Of a stretch of 5,096 nt of DNA, positions 4,822 to 5,096 are shown in pieces (position 1 is the first letter of the stretch; each line of letters opens with the position of its first letter). The notes under the pieces were generated by a model. The model saw only the letters and a program-made list of their open reading frames with translations. It made no database searches and had not been told where the DNA came from. The DNA lies in NCBI GenBank assembly GCA_016926135.1, contig JAFGPH010000029.1, forward strand, positions 1 to 5,096. The letters are read 5' to 3'. Source of the DNA: Deltaproteobacteria bacterium (GTDB lineage: Bacteria > Desulfobacterota > DSM-4660 > Desulfatiglandales > HGW-15). The position numbers and the translations under genes were made by a program.

Positions 4822-5096
4822 ATGGACAGAAACGGGTCGCAAGAAGTGGAGGATATGAAGAGTAACACGGAATCACGGAAGGATGATCTTGTTGAGCGCA
4901 TAGCCGAACTGGCCAAGAGATCCCAAGAGATTGCCCGTGAGGCTGTGCGCCTGTATTCGACTGAAGTTGAGGCATTCCTGAAGGCACAAAGCCGTGATTC
5001 AAGCCGTATAGAAAGATGCCTTGACGGCATGCTCGACTTCTGCTTCGACGACGAAATGCTGGTTTTATACAAGAAACTCTACCGCTATTACCTTAA
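4822..5096 (+). CDS. Hypothetical protein, N-terminal part (3' end outside window)
   Basis: The frame is open from 4741 to the end of the window, at least 91 residues from the ATG at 4822. This ATG has AGGA at 4808-4811 (10-nt spacing). ATG 4855 is an alternative, but GGAGG at 4848-4852 sits only 2 nt before it. GTG 4765 is less likely. The product is hydrophilic and helical: a charged start (VEDMKSNTESRKDDLVERIA), a helix AELAKRSQEIAREAVRLY, then IERCLDGMLDFCFDDEML followed by VLYKKLYRYY. The LLDFC.D..ML.LYKKL..YY pattern resembles small uncharacterised bacterial proteins that I have seen without assigned function; I cannot name a family. No signal peptide or membrane segment is seen. It follows the ORF6N gene on the same strand with no terminator between them. 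Confidence 0.65.
   Translation, partial: MDRNGSQEVEDMKSNTESRKDDLVERIAELAKRSQEIAREAVRLYSTEVEAFLKAQSRDSSRIERCLDGMLDFCFDDEMLVLYKKLYRYYL

Noticed and set aside
4793..4858. 21-residue frame starting MSKSFRNRHKW
   Set aside because: Short, overlaps the better-supported frame at 4822 in another phase, and resembles nothing I know.

Overview
This is a bacterial accessory-type window. Four of its five recognisable genes or gene relics lie on the + strand with loose spacing, interrupted by repeat-rich non-coding DNA. The gene families present (ADP-ribosylglycohydrolase, IVP-type four-helix-bundle protein, SNF2/DUF3883 helicase, ORF6N protein) and the pyrimidine-rich heptamer repeats are what I would expect in an environmental Gram-negative genome such as Desulfobacterota. 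That assignment is an inference from general familiarity; no phylogenetic marker is present.

Layout. (1) Positions 3-317 hold the C-terminal end of an ADP-ribosylglycohydrolase. (2) Positions 354-734 encode an intact four-helix-bundle (23S rRNA IVP/S23) protein, flanked by an imperfect inverted repeat (about 303-351 and 735-779) that makes it look like a cassette. (3) Positions 735-1370 are non-coding. They contain a large dyad at 988-1020, two blocks of CTG-core heptamers, a 22-bp triple repeat and a compact hairpin. (4) Positions 1371-3997 carry one long SNF2-family helicase with a C-terminal DUF3883 (NOV_C) domain, now broken. The first RecA lobe is intact, the second lobe with motifs IV-VI appears to have been removed by an out-of-frame deletion near 2541, and a +1 frameshift follows near 3000. 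(5) Positions 4013-4108 look like a decayed fragment of an ORF6N gene. It carries a perfect 25-bp palindrome and lies immediately upstream of (6) an intact ORF6N gene at 4125-4715, which has a related perfect 27-bp palindrome inside its own coding sequence. (7) Positions 4822-5096 are the start of a small unrecognised protein that runs off the window.

The most interesting signal is the pair of palindromes around the ORF6N gene. The upstream and intragenic copies differ at five positions over 31 nt; four of these form two compensated pairs and the fifth is the centre, so both copies stay perfectly symmetric. This is what a dimeric DNA-binding protein's operator would look like, and an autoregulatory two-site arrangement is a reasonable hypothesis. 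The second point is the inverted repeat around the four-helix-bundle gene, which parallels the way such genes sit inside stem-forming intervening sequences in 23S rRNA. The helicase is probably a dead defence-type gene; no partner defence genes are visible.
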